In this document: positions 1-6,398 of the stretch, piece after piece | Numbering within the stretch: the first letter of the stretch is position 1 | Layout of the letters: every line of letters starts with the position of its first letter | Source: Pseudomonadota bacterium | GTDB lineage: Bacteria > Pseudomonadota > Alphaproteobacteria > Rhizobiales > Tepidamorphaceae | DNA length: 7,826 nucleotides | NCBI GenBank assembly: GCA_023435545.1 | Contig: JAEYRQ010000094.1 | Coordinates: forward strand, 1 to 7,826 | Direction of reading: 5' to 3' | Program-made: the position numbers and the translations under genes | Notes under the pieces: generated by a model | The model's database searches: none | The model's input: only the letters and a program-made list of their open reading frames with translations | What the model was told of the DNA's origin: nothing

Positions 1-1
1 C

Positions 2-886
2 GACAAGGCCGCCGCGCGTGCGGCGGAGTTCGGCATCCAGCGGGTCTACGACGACCCGGCGGCCCTGTTCGGCGATGGCGGCTTCGAGATCGCCGACATC
101 GCCGCCTCAGTTGGAGCGCACGTGCCACTGACTCGAATGGCCGCCGATTGTGGCGTCCACGTCATGCTGCAGAAGCCGATGGCCGAAACCGTCGCGGAGG
201 CCGAGACACTGGTCGGGCATGTCGGCGACCGGGTGCGCTTCATGGTGCACGAGAACTACCGCTTCCGCCCGCACTACATGCTGGTGCGCAGTTGGATCGA
301 TGAGGGGCGGATCGGCAATCCGAGGCATGCAGCGATCTCCTGCCGCGGGTCTGGTCTCTGTCCGCGCGAGGGCGACGTCCCGTTCCTGATCGAGCGCCAG
401 CCCTATCTGACGGGCTTTCGCCGCAACCTCGTCTTCGAGTCGATGATCCACCACCTCGACGTGCTGCGCTGCCTGTGCGGGCCGCTCAAGGTCGTCGCCG
501 CGCGGCTGAACCAGCTCGCCGACGGATTGCCGGGCGAGGACACCGCGGCGATCCTGCTCGAAGGCGAGGACGGCTTCATCGCCACCGCCGACGGCTCGAT
601 CTGCGCGCCAGGCTATCCGCCCCTGCACGGCGACAGGCTGGAAGTGATCGGCACGCGCGGCACGATCATCATGGACTACGACCGCGTCTATCTGGTCGGG
701 CGGGAGGACGAGGCCGTCCAGGTCGACCTGCTCGGCCGGTACCAGGAGTGCTTCGACACGGCGATGTCGGCGTTCCTGGCGGGCCTGCGGGACGGCAAGC
801 CGTTCGAGACCGACCGCCTCGACAATCTGGAGACGATGCGGCTAATGGAATCGGTGTATCGCGCCGCGGGCGTGGAGGTCGTCTGA
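2..886 (+). CDS. Gfo/Idh/MocA-family oxidoreductase, 5' end outside window
   Basis: This is an NAD(P)-dependent dehydrogenase of the Gfo/Idh/MocA family, which typically oxidises sugars, inositols or sugar acids in the cytoplasm. The frame is open from base 2 and gives 294 residues; the missing N-terminus should carry the Rossmann GxGxxG motif, as family members are usually about 330-380 residues. Visible family marks, in partial numbering, are the end of the nucleotide-binding domain at about 1-65 with HVMLQKPMAET (the family EKP motif appears as Q57-K58-P59), then HENYRFRPHY, and the C-terminal-domain catalytic-type segment MIHHLDVLR with His150/His151 and Asp153. A GTG at 122 could be mistaken for a start, but it lies within the conserved fold, so the true start is upstream. 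The stop TGA at 884-886 shares its last base with the next gene's ATG, so the two are surely one operon. The substrate cannot be told from the sequence. Confidence 0.9.
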   Translation, partial: DKAAARAAEFGIQRVYDDPAALFGDGGFEIADIAASVGAHVPLTRMAADCGVHVMLQKPMAETVAEAETLVGHVGDRVRFMVHENYRFRPHYMLVRSWIDEGRIGNPRHAAISCRGSGLCPREGDVPFLIERQPYLTGFRRNLVFESMIHHLDVLRCLCGPLKVVAARLNQLADGLPGEDTAAILLEGEDGFIATADGSICAPGYPPLHGDRLEVIGTRGTIIMDYDRVYLVGREDEAVQVDLLGRYQECFDTAMSAFLAGLRDGKPFETDRLDNLETMRLMESVYRAAGVEVV

Positions 887-1707
887 TGAACAGGCCCGAA
901 ACCGACCTCACGCCGGATGTCGACCCGGTCGCCATCGACCGGCTGTTCGACATAACCGGACTGCGGATCTTCATACCCGGCGGCTACGGCGCGATCGGCG
1001 AGGCGACCGCGCTCGCGATGGCGCGGCGTGGCGCCGTCGTGACGATCGCCGGACGGAACGGTGAACGTGCGGAAGCGCTGGCCGCGTGTATCGTGTCGAG
1101 CGGCGGCAAGGCGTTCGGGTTCGCCCTCGACGTCCGGAATGCGGGTGAGATCGAGACTGTGACCAGCAAGGCGGTGGACGCCATGGGCGGCATCGACGTG
1201 CTGGTGAACTGCGTCGGCATCCAGCGCGAGCAGGCGCTGCTCGACGTCACCCCGGAAGCCTTCGACGACATCTACCAGGTCAATCTGAAGTCGGCGATGT
1301 TCCTTGGCCAAGCGGCAGCACGCCAGCAGATCGTGCAGGGCGGCGGCGGCCGCCAGATTCATCTGCTTTCGGTACGTTCGCAACTTGCGTTGCGCGGACG
1401 CGGCTATTCCGGCTACTGCGCGACCAAGGGCGGCCTTGCGATGCTGGTCAAGCAGCACGCGATGGAGCTTGCGCCGCACAACATCACGGTGAACGGCGTC
1501 GCACCCACCTTCATCCGCTCCGAGCGCATCCGGCCTCACCTGGAGCGTGCGGGATTCCGCGACTTCATCCTCGAGCGCAATCCGCTCGGCCGGATCGGGG
1601 AGCCGCTGGAGGTCGTCGGACAGATCATCGCCTTTGCGGCGCCCGCAGGCAGCTATATGACCGGCCAGATCGTCTTTATCGACGGCGGCGTGACGGCCAG
1701 CCAATGA
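886..1707 (+). CDS. SDR-family NAD(P)-dependent oxidoreductase
   Basis: This is a classical short-chain dehydrogenase/reductase of 273 residues, the usual length plus a short N-terminal extension of about 22 residues. It shows the cofactor loop PGGYGAIGEA (residues 31-40, a variant of TGxxxGIG), Asp82 in the LDV adenine-binding motif, NCVG (108-111, in place of NNAG), Asn133 in VNL, a serine pair 162/165 and the catalytic YCATK (Tyr177, Lys181), ending in the typical IDGG near the C-terminus. The catalytic Ser-Tyr spacing is about two residues longer than in many SDRs if Ser162 is the active one. The start ATG overlaps the upstream stop by one base (TGATG), with a GGAGG ribosome site at 874-878, so translation is coupled to the Gfo/Idh/MocA gene. 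The pair suggests two successive or alternative oxidations of a sugar, polyol or sugar acid; the substrate is unknown. The family assignment is secure. Confidence 0.93.
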   Translation: MNRPETDLTPDVDPVAIDRLFDITGLRIFIPGGYGAIGEATALAMARRGAVVTIAGRNGERAEALAACIVSSGGKAFGFALDVRNAGEIETVTSKAVDAMGGIDVLVNCVGIQREQALLDVTPEAFDDIYQVNLKSAMFLGQAAARQQIVQGGGGRQIHLLSVRSQLALRGRGYSGYCATKGGLAMLVKQHAMELAPHNITVNGVAPTFIRSERIRPHLERAGFRDFILERNPLGRIGEPLEVVGQIIAFAAPAGSYMTGQIVFIDGGVTASQ

Positions 1708-1712
1708 ACTGA

Positions 1713-1730
1713 CCTCCAGCGGCCAGGAGG
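1713..1730. terminator. Weak hairpin between convergent genes
   Basis: The 34-base gap between the convergent SDR and aminotransferase stop codons contains CCTCC (1713-1717) and GGAGG (1726-1730), which pair as a 5-bp stem around an 8-base loop. It could slow polymerase from either side. There is no T-run on either side and the stem is short, so this is only a possible terminator. Confidence 0.2.
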
Positions 1731-1741
1731 ACGGCGGCAAC

Positions 1742-3070
1742 TCATGCCGCGACCGCCTGGCGGATCGCGCCGGAGAGCCTGCCGACCAGTTCCTCGATCT
1801 GGGCGTCCTCGATGATGAAGGGCGGAGCGAGCAGCACGTGGTCGCCGCGCTGGCCGTCGATCGTGCCGCCCATCGGATAGCAGATCAGCCCGGCCTCGAA
1901 GGCCAGATCCTTGATCCTGCGGTGAATGCCCAGCGACGGCTCGAACGGCGCCTTGGTCTCGCGGTCGGCAACCAGTTCGATGCCGCGGAACAGGCCACGG
2001 CCGCGGATGTCGCCGACATGCGGGTGCTGGCCGAGTTCGGATACCAGCGCTGCCTGGAGCTTCGCGCCCTGTTCCCGAACGCGAGGAAGAAGCCCGCGGC
2101 CGAGGATCGCGCCCAGCACCGCATTGGCGGCGGCGGCGGCCATCGGGTGGCCCATATAGGTGTGGCCATGCTGGAAGAAGCCCGATCCTGCCGCGATCGC
2201 CTCATAGATGCGGTCCGAGGCGAGCAGCGCCCCGATCGGCTGGTAGCCGGCGCCCAGCCCCTTGGCGATGGTGATCATGTCGGGGGCGATGCCATCCTCC
2301 TCGCAGGCGAACAGACGCCCCGTCCGCCCCATGCCGCACATCACCTCGTCGAGGATCAGCAGGACGCCGTGGCGGTTGCAGATCTCGCGGATGCGCCTGA
2401 AGTAGCCCGGCACCGCCGGCACGGCGCCAGCCGTCGCCCCGACCACCGGTTCGGCGATGAAGGCCATGACGTTCTCGGCGCCGAGCCGCCGGATCTCGGC
2501 CTCCAGTTCGTCGGCTACCCGCAGACCGAAAGCCTCGACGCTCTCGCCCTCCTGGCGATCGCGATACTCGTAGCAGGGGGCGATATGGCTGGTCTCCACC
2601 AGAAGCGGCGCGAACTGCCTGCGCCGCCAGGCATTGCCGCCGGCTGCGAGCGCGCCGAGCGTGTTGCCGTGATAACTCTGCCGCCGCGCGATCACCCGAT
2701 GGCGCTGCGGCTGGCCGATCTCGAGGAAATACTGCCGCGCCAGCTTGATCGCGGCCTCCACCGCCTCCGACCCGCCCGAGACGAGATAGACCCTCGCGAT
2801 TCCCTCCGGCGCATGCGCGATCAGCGTATCGGCCAGCGATTCCGCCGCATCCGATGTGAAGAAGCCTGTGTGCGCGAAGGCCAGGCTGTCGAGCTGTGCG
2901 TGCAGCGCGGCGCGGACGTCGGGGTCTGAATGGCCGAGGCAGGACACCGCCGCGCCGCCCGAGCCGTCGAGATAGCGCTTTCCCGCGGCATCGACGATGT
3001 AGCACCCCTCCCCGCGCGCGGCCACGGGCAGGTTCGCCTTCGTGGAGCGTCCGAAAACGTGCCCGGGCAT
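1742..3070 (-). CDS. Class III (aspartate aminotransferase-type fold) PLP-dependent aminotransferase
   Basis: This cytoplasmic fold-type I, class III aminotransferase (442 residues, normal length) moves an amino group from an amino acid or amine to a 2-oxoacid. Motifs in order: GHSDPDV (46-52), the phosphate-binding SGGSEAVEAAIK (98-109), SYHGNTLGA (132-140, Tyr133 probably stacking on the PLP ring), AEPVVG (206-211), LILDEVMCGMGRTG (238-251, Asp241 contacting the pyridine nitrogen) and AKGLGAGYQPIGA (269-281) with Lys270 as the Schiff-base lysine, then HGHTYMGHP. The start at 3070 is chosen because AAGGA lies 9 bases upstream (minus strand, 3084-3080) and the protein then begins MPGHVFGRS as such enzymes do; an in-frame ATG at 3154 would put the divergent control region inside the gene. 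It is transcribed away from the glnHPQ operon and may share its operators. It may degrade the imported amino compound; the exact amino donor (omega-amino acid, diamine, taurine or other) cannot be read from the sequence. Confidence 0.92.
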   Translation of the reverse strand: MPGHVFGRSTKANLPVAARGEGCYIVDAAGKRYLDGSGGAAVSCLGHSDPDVRAALHAQLDSLAFAHTGFFTSDAAESLADTLIAHAPEGIARVYLVSGGSEAVEAAIKLARQYFLEIGQPQRHRVIARRQSYHGNTLGALAAGGNAWRRRQFAPLLVETSHIAPCYEYRDRQEGESVEAFGLRVADELEAEIRRLGAENVMAFIAEPVVGATAGAVPAVPGYFRRIREICNRHGVLLILDEVMCGMGRTGRLFACEEDGIAPDMITIAKGLGAGYQPIGALLASDRIYEAIAAGSGFFQHGHTYMGHPMAAAAANAVLGAILGRGLLPRVREQGAKLQAALVSELGQHPHVGDIRGRGLFRGIELVADRETKAPFEPSLGIHRRIKDLAFEAGLICYPMGGTIDGQRGDHVLLAPPFIIEDAQIEELVGRLSGAIRQAVAA

Positions 3071-3100
3071 GGCGTCTCGTCCTTTTCCCTGATCCAGTCT

Positions 3101-3116
3101 CGCAAATCCAATTGCA
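3101..3116. promoter_or_regulatory. Operator candidate 1, imperfect palindrome
   Basis: CGCAAATCCAATTGCA is an imperfect inverted repeat with half-sites GCAAAT and AATTGC. Its first eight bases are identical to the first eight after the leading G in the perfect palindrome at 3131-3148; over 18 aligned bases the two sites agree at 14. It overlaps the expected -35 area of a promoter whose -10 would be 3125-3130. It is likely a second, weaker binding site for the regulator that binds the other palindrome. Confidence 0.55.
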
Positions 3117-3124
3117 CTGATCGA

Positions 3125-3130
3125 GATAAT
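3125..3130 (+). promoter_or_regulatory. Possible -10 box of the glnH operon promoter
   Basis: GATAAT matches the sigma-70 -10 consensus at five of six positions and lies about 70 bases before the glnH start, between the two palindromes. No good TTGACA-like -35 lies at 16-18 bases upstream, where palindrome 1 sits instead, so this would be a weak or regulator-dependent promoter. Transcription would start close to or within palindrome 2. The call rests on one box only. Confidence 0.3.
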
Positions 3131-3148
3131 GCGCAAATCTATTTGCGC
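3131..3148. promoter_or_regulatory. Operator candidate 2, perfect 18-bp palindrome
   Basis: GCGCAAATCTATTTGCGC is an exact inverted repeat of eight bases on each side of a CT centre, in the space between the divergent aminotransferase and glnH genes. Its centre (3139.5) is 31 bp from the centre of the related palindrome at 3101-3116 (3108.5), about three helical turns, so two dimers would sit on the same face of the DNA. The RpiR-type regulator encoded at the end of the operon is the natural candidate ligand; such proteins bind as dimers to palindromes. The repeat is seen directly; the regulator assignment is inferred. Confidence 0.7.
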
Positions 3149-3198
3149 CTTCATTGGGTGAACCGCGACAACCGCCCCGCAAACAGGGAGACCCGCAC

Positions 3199-3936
3199 AT
3201 GCAGAAAATTCTGGCGCTCGCCGCCGCCGCCGGCCTGGCCTTCGGAATCGGCGCCGCTCAGGCCGGAGACCTGATCGTCGCCACCGACACCGCCTTCGTG
3301 CCCTTCGAGTTCAAGGAAGGCGACAAGTATGTCGGGTTCGACATCGACCTGTGGGATGCGATCGCGACCGAACTGGGCGTGACCTACGAACTGCGTCCGA
3401 TGGATTTCGCGGGCATCATCCCGGCCTTGCAGACCGGCCAGGTGGACGTCGCGCTCGCCGGCATCACCATCAAGCCGGAGCGGCAGGAGGTGATCGACTT
3501 CTCCGACGGCTACTACGACAGCGGCTTCCTGCTGATGGTGCCCGCCGACAGCACGATCACCGGCGAAGCCGATCTGGCGGGCAAGTCGCTCGCCGTGAAG
3601 ACCGGCACCTCGGCTTCGGACTATGCGGAAGCGAACTTCAAGGATACCGAACTGCGCAAATTCCCCAACGTCGACAACGCCTATCTGGAGCTGCGCGCCG
3701 GCGGCGTCGATGCGGCAATGCACGACACGCCGAACGTCCTCTACTACATCGCCACCGCCGGCGACGGCAAAGTCAAGGCCGTGGGCGCGCAGATGATGGC
3801 GCACGAATACGGCATCGGCTTTCCCAAGGGCAGCGAGCTGACCGCCAAGGTCAACGTCGCGCTGGCCAACATGAAGGCCGACGGGCGCTACGACGCCCTC
3901 TACGAGAAGTGGTTCGGCACCAAGCCCGGCAACTGA
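3199..3936 (+). CDS. glnH: Glutamine ABC transporter periplasmic binding protein
   Basis: This is the periplasmic receptor that captures glutamine (or a near relative) and delivers it to the GlnPQ membrane complex. It has 245 residues, about the length of E. coli GlnH. Residues 1-22 form a signal peptide (MQKI, hydrophobic Ala/Leu core, AQA cleavage site). The mature part closely matches E. coli Gln[58 protein letters not shown]. Residues matching those I recall contacting glutamine in E. coli GlnH are kept: Asp30, Phe33, Gly88, Thr90, Arg95, Lys134, His175 and Asp176; the position of E. coli Gly119 appears to be Ser138. A ribosome site CAGGGAG (3184-3190) lies 8 bases before the ATG. It is first in a five-gene operon behind the twin palindromes. 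Identification as a GlnH-type protein is strong; exact ligand specificity is inferred. Confidence 0.93.
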   Translation: MQKILALAAAAGLAFGIGAAQAGDLIVATDTAFVPFEFKEGDKYVGFDIDLWDAIATELGVTYELRPMDFAGIIPALQTGQVDVALAGITIKPERQEVIDFSDGYYDSGFLLMVPADSTITGEADLAGKSLAVKTGTSASDYAEANFKDTELRKFPNVDNAYLELRAGGVDAAMHDTPNVLYYIATAGDGKVKAVGAQMMAHEYGIGFPKGSELTAKVNVALANMKADGRYDALYEKWFGTKPGN

Positions 3937-3952
3937 TCCGCCAAAGCGGGTG

Positions 3953-3971
3953 CGGCCGGGCGACCCGGCCG
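3953..3971 (+). promoter_or_regulatory. GC-rich intercistronic stem-loop after glnH
   Basis: CGGCCGGG (3953-3960) and CCCGGCCG (3964-3971) form a perfect 8-bp, all-G/C stem with a 3-base CGA loop, 17 bases after the glnH stop. No T-run follows, and the operon continues with glnP 36 bases later. Stem-loops after binding-protein genes commonly protect the upstream message from 3' exonucleases or cause partial termination, raising receptor over permease levels. The hairpin is seen; the role is inferred. Confidence 0.5.
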
Positions 3972-4007
3972 GCCGCGCCCCTTCCTCACACGCCAGCGGA
4001 GGGCCGC

Positions 4008-4664
4008 ATGCAGACCGACTGGTCCGTTGTCCTGACCTTTCTTCCGCAGCTCATGGCTGGCGCGAAGATCACGATCCAGATCACCGTCTTCGGCCTTCTG
4101 GGTGGCACGATCATCGGCACGTTGGCCGGGCTCATGCGCGCCTACGGCGGCCCGGTGCTCAACGCTATCGCCTTCGCCTACATCGAGCTGATCCGCGGCA
4201 CCCCTATCGTCGTGCAGGTGATGTTCCTTTACTTCGCCATGCCGGTGCTGGTCGGACTCCGCGTCGATCCGATGTCGGCGGCGATCCTCGCCATCATCGT
4301 CAATGCGGGCGCCTACATCGCCGAGATCGTGCGCGGCGCGTTCCTGTCGATCTCCAAGGGCCTGAGCGAGGCGGGGCTGGCGCTCGGCCTGCCGCAATGG
4401 AAGGTGCTGGTCTATATCCTCGGGCCGGTTGCATTCCGGCGCCTCATCCCGCCGCTCGGCAACCAGTTCATCGTCAGCCTCAAGGACACCTCGCTGTTCA
4501 TCGTGATCGGCGTCGGCGAACTGACCCGGACGGGCCAGGAGATCATGGCCGCGAACTTCCGTGCGGTGGAGATCTGGACCGCCGTCGCCGTCTTCTACCT
4601 GATCCTGACCGGCACGATGACGGTTGCGCTCCGCATCGTGGAGAAACGCATGAGGATGCTGTGA
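4008..4664 (+). CDS. glnP: Glutamine ABC transporter permease
   Basis: This is the inner-membrane permease of the importer; a dimer forms the translocation path and couples to GlnQ. At 218 residues it is one short of E. coli GlnP as I recall it and very similar along its length: MQTDWS at the start, hydrophobic segments near 20-42, 53-80 and 90-108, [15 protein letters not shown] (59-73), [13 protein letters not shown] (99-111), the EAA loop that docks on the ATPase ([12 protein letters not shown] from residue 121), [18 protein letters not shown], and a last helix ending in the basic tail EKRMRML. The start has GGAGGG at 3998-4003, 4 bases before the ATG. Its stop overlaps the GTG start of glnQ in the four bases GTGA, showing translational coupling. 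A single permease gene implies a homodimeric channel. Confidence 0.93.
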   Translation: MQTDWSVVLTFLPQLMAGAKITIQITVFGLLGGTIIGTLAGLMRAYGGPVLNAIAFAYIELIRGTPIVVQVMFLYFAMPVLVGLRVDPMSAAILAIIVNAGAYIAEIVRGAFLSISKGLSEAGLALGLPQWKVLVYILGPVAFRRLIPPLGNQFIVSLKDTSLFIVIGVGELTRTGQEIMAANFRAVEIWTAVAVFYLILTGTMTVALRIVEKRMRML

Positions 4665-5389
4665 GCATCATCCAGTTCCGCAAGACCTCGAAGCATTTCG
4701 GCGAGTTGAAGGTGCTCGACGAGGTCGACCTGACAATCGACGTGGGCGAGGTCGTCGTGGTGATCGGCCCGTCCGGGTCGGGCAAGTCCACGCTTCTGCG
4801 TTGCATCAACGGGCTGGAACAGATCTCCGGCGGCGACCTCGTCATGGACGGGATCAGCGTGCGCGCGGGCAAGAAGCAGTTGCGCCTGATCAGGCAGGAA
4901 GCAGGGATGGTGTTCCAGCAGTTCAACCTGTTTCCGCAGATGACCGCGCTGGAGAACGTCGCCTTCGGGCCGCGCAGGGTGCGTGGCGTCGCCGCGGCCG
5001 AGGCGCGCAGGCAGGCGATGGAACTGCTCGACAAGGTGGGCCTGCGGGAGAAGGCCGGACACTACCCCTCCGAGCTGTCGGGAGGCCAGCAGCAGCGCGT
5101 GGCGATTGCCCGCGCGCTCGCGGTGCGTCCGAAGGTCATGCTGTTCGACGAGCCAACTTCGGCGCTCGATCCCGAACTGAAGCAGGAGGTGCTCGCGGTG
5201 ATGCGGCAACTGGCCCTGGAGGGGATGACGATGCTCGTCGTCACCCACGAGATGGCCTTCGCCAAGCAGGTCGGCACACGGCTGATCTTCATGGAGCACG
5301 GCAAGATCTCGGTCGACGGCAACCCGCGCGAGGTGATCGAGAACCCGCCCAGCGAGCGCCTGAGGGATTTCCTGCAGCATGTCGAATGA
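4661..5389 (+). CDS. glnQ: Glutamine ABC transporter ATP-binding protein
   Basis: This is the cytoplasmic ATPase that powers uptake through GlnP. It has 242 residues, as usual for polar amino acid ABC ATPases. All nucleotide-binding motifs are intact: Walker [10 protein letters not shown] (36-44), Q-loop Gln86 in VFQQFNLFP, signature LSGGQ (139-143), Walker B MLFDEP (160-165) with Glu164, D-loop SALD (167-170) and switch His196. The C-terminus [15 protein letters not shown] is typical of GlnQ. The start is a GTG at 4661 overlapping the glnP stop by four bases, with GAGG at 4652-4655; this reproduces the family N-terminus ([13 protein letters not shown]) and no ATG lies in frame nearby. Its stop lies 11 bases inside the next gene. 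Confidence 0.94.
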   Translation: MSIIQFRKTSKHFGELKVLDEVDLTIDVGEVVVVIGPSGSGKSTLLRCINGLEQISGGDLVMDGISVRAGKKQLRLIRQEAGMVFQQFNLFPQMTALENVAFGPRRVRGVAAAEARRQAMELLDKVGLREKAGHYPSELSGGQQQRVAIARALAVRPKVMLFDEPTSALDPELKQEVLAVMRQLALEGMTMLVVTHEMAFAKQVGTRLIFMEHGKISVDGNPREVIENPPSERLRDFLQHVE

Positions 5390-6398
5390 AGCGGGTTCGC
5401 TCGGCTGGGTCGCGGCCGGCGGCTCGCCGCGTACGATCGGCCGGACCCTGGGCCTGGCGGGCCGCGAGGCGGTCCACCGCCATCTGCTCGGCGCGCCGAT
5501 CTGGCGGCGCGTGACCGATCCTGAGCATGACGACCGCCTCGCCCGCATGACATCGACGGTCAGAGACCGCTTTCCCGCGATCTGGGCGGAGATCGAGGGG
5601 CTGGCCGAGGGGCTCGACCTGCCGCTGGCACACGTCATGGCCTGGAACTGCCGCGGCGATCTGCTTGCCTCGACGCCGGACGGCTGCACCACGGTGATGG
5701 TGCCGGGTGAGACGCCGGTCATCGCCCACAACGAGGACGGGCTGCCGTTCTTCCGCGGCGCCGCCTTCATCGCCGACGTGGTGCCCGAGGCCGGGGCCGG
5801 CTTCCGCGCCTTCTGCTATCCGGGCTCGATTCCCGGCCACACCTTTGCCTTCACCGCGACCGGGCTGGTGCAGACCGTCAACAACCTCCGGCTGACCGGG
5901 ATCGAGGCCGATGTGCCGCGCATGGTGCTCGGCCGTGCAGTTCTGGCCGCCCGCGACATCGACGCCGCGCTGGCCGTGCTCGAGACGCGTCCGAATTCGG
6001 GCGGGTTCCATTTCGCGCTGTCGCATGTCGCCGACCGGCGGATCGTCTCGGTGGAGTTCGGCGGCGGCGAGGTGTCGGTGACCGAGATCACCGTGCCATC
6101 GGTCCACACCAACCACGCGCTGCACCAGCCTCGCGGCCTCGAACACCAGATCATCACCGCCTCCTCGCGAGACCGCCAGGCCCGCGGCACGGCGCTGCTG
6201 GCGGCCGGCGAATGCGATCCGCTTGCCATTTTGCGCGATGCCGGCGGCCCCGGTCTGCCGATCCGGCGCGACGCCCCCGACGACCCGGATGACGAGAACA
6301 CCCTTGCCACGGCGCTCTTCCGTGTCCAAGACGGGATCGAGTGGAGCATCCATGACCGCAGAGACGGCCCCCCCGCCTTCGATGGCAAGACCGCCTGA
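5379..6398 (+). CDS. C45-family autoproteolytic acyltransferase/hydrolase
   Basis: This Ntn hydrolase belongs to peptidase family C45, related to fungal acyl-CoA:6-aminopenicillanic acid acyltransferase. Such proteins are made as one chain that cuts itself before a cysteine, which becomes the N-terminal nucleophile for hydrolysis or transfer of an amide. The predicted cut is Gly102-Cys103 in PDGCTTVMV, the same motif and, with this start, the same number as I recall for the Penicillium enzyme. Further support is HNEDG with Asp120, TFAFTATGLVQTVNN, and VHTNHAL with Asn245, matching the fungal Asp121 and Asn246 (numbers from memory). There is no signal peptide, so it probably acts in the cytoplasm. 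It has 339 residues. The ATG overlaps glnQ by 11 bases; a GAGGGA at 5362-5367 is a somewhat distant ribosome site. Lying between transporter and regulator, it probably acts on the imported compound or a derivative; that substrate is unknown. Confidence 0.85.
   Translation: MSNEAGSLGWVAAGGSPRTIGRTLGLAGREAVHRHLLGAPIWRRVTDPEHDDRLARMTSTVRDRFPAIWAEIEGLAEGLDLPLAHVMAWNCRGDLLASTPDGCTTVMVPGETPVIAHNEDGLPFFRGAAFIADVVPEAGAGFRAFCYPGSIPGHTFAFTATGLVQTVNNLRLTGIEADVPRMVLGRAVLAARDIDAALAVLETRPNSGGFHFALSHVADRRIVSVEFGGGEVSVTEITVPSVHTNHALHQPRGLEHQIITASSRDRQARGTALLAAGECDPLAILRDAGGPGLPIRRDAPDDPDDENTLATALFRVQDGIEWSIHDRRDGPPAFDGKTA

Noticed and set aside
688..1740. Long minus-strand open frame opposite the Gfo/Idh/MocA and SDR genes
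   Set aside because: It is opposite two clearly conserved genes, is Arg/His/Ala/Asp-rich without any recognisable motif, and is explained by the scarcity of stop codons in GC-rich DNA. The same reasoning removes the long opposite-strand frames at 1838-2929, 4595-5770 and 5289-6560.
3071..3154. Longer aminotransferase start at 3154 adding 28 N-terminal residues
   Set aside because: The extra segment would be encoded across both palindromes and the putative promoter, has no family resemblance, and the ATG at 3070 has a good ribosome site.
3654..3661. GCGCAAAT half-site inside glnH, and another at 7656-7663 at the integrase start
   Set aside because: Each is a single 8-base half-site without an inverted partner; one is explained by coding sequence and the other overlaps a start codon in foreign DNA. 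Chance matches are likely.
5386..5514. ATG at 5386 directly overlapping the glnQ stop (ATGA) as a start for a different gene
   Set aside because: The frame gives an Arg-rich product that ends at 5514 with no family resemblance, while the ATG at 5379 opens the 339-residue C45 protein.
6223..6351. Longer RpiR start at 6223
   Set aside because: It would put 129 additional bases inside the C45 gene with an N-terminus (AMPAAPVCRSG...) that does not look like an RpiR protein; the site at 6352 has a proper ribosome-binding sequence.
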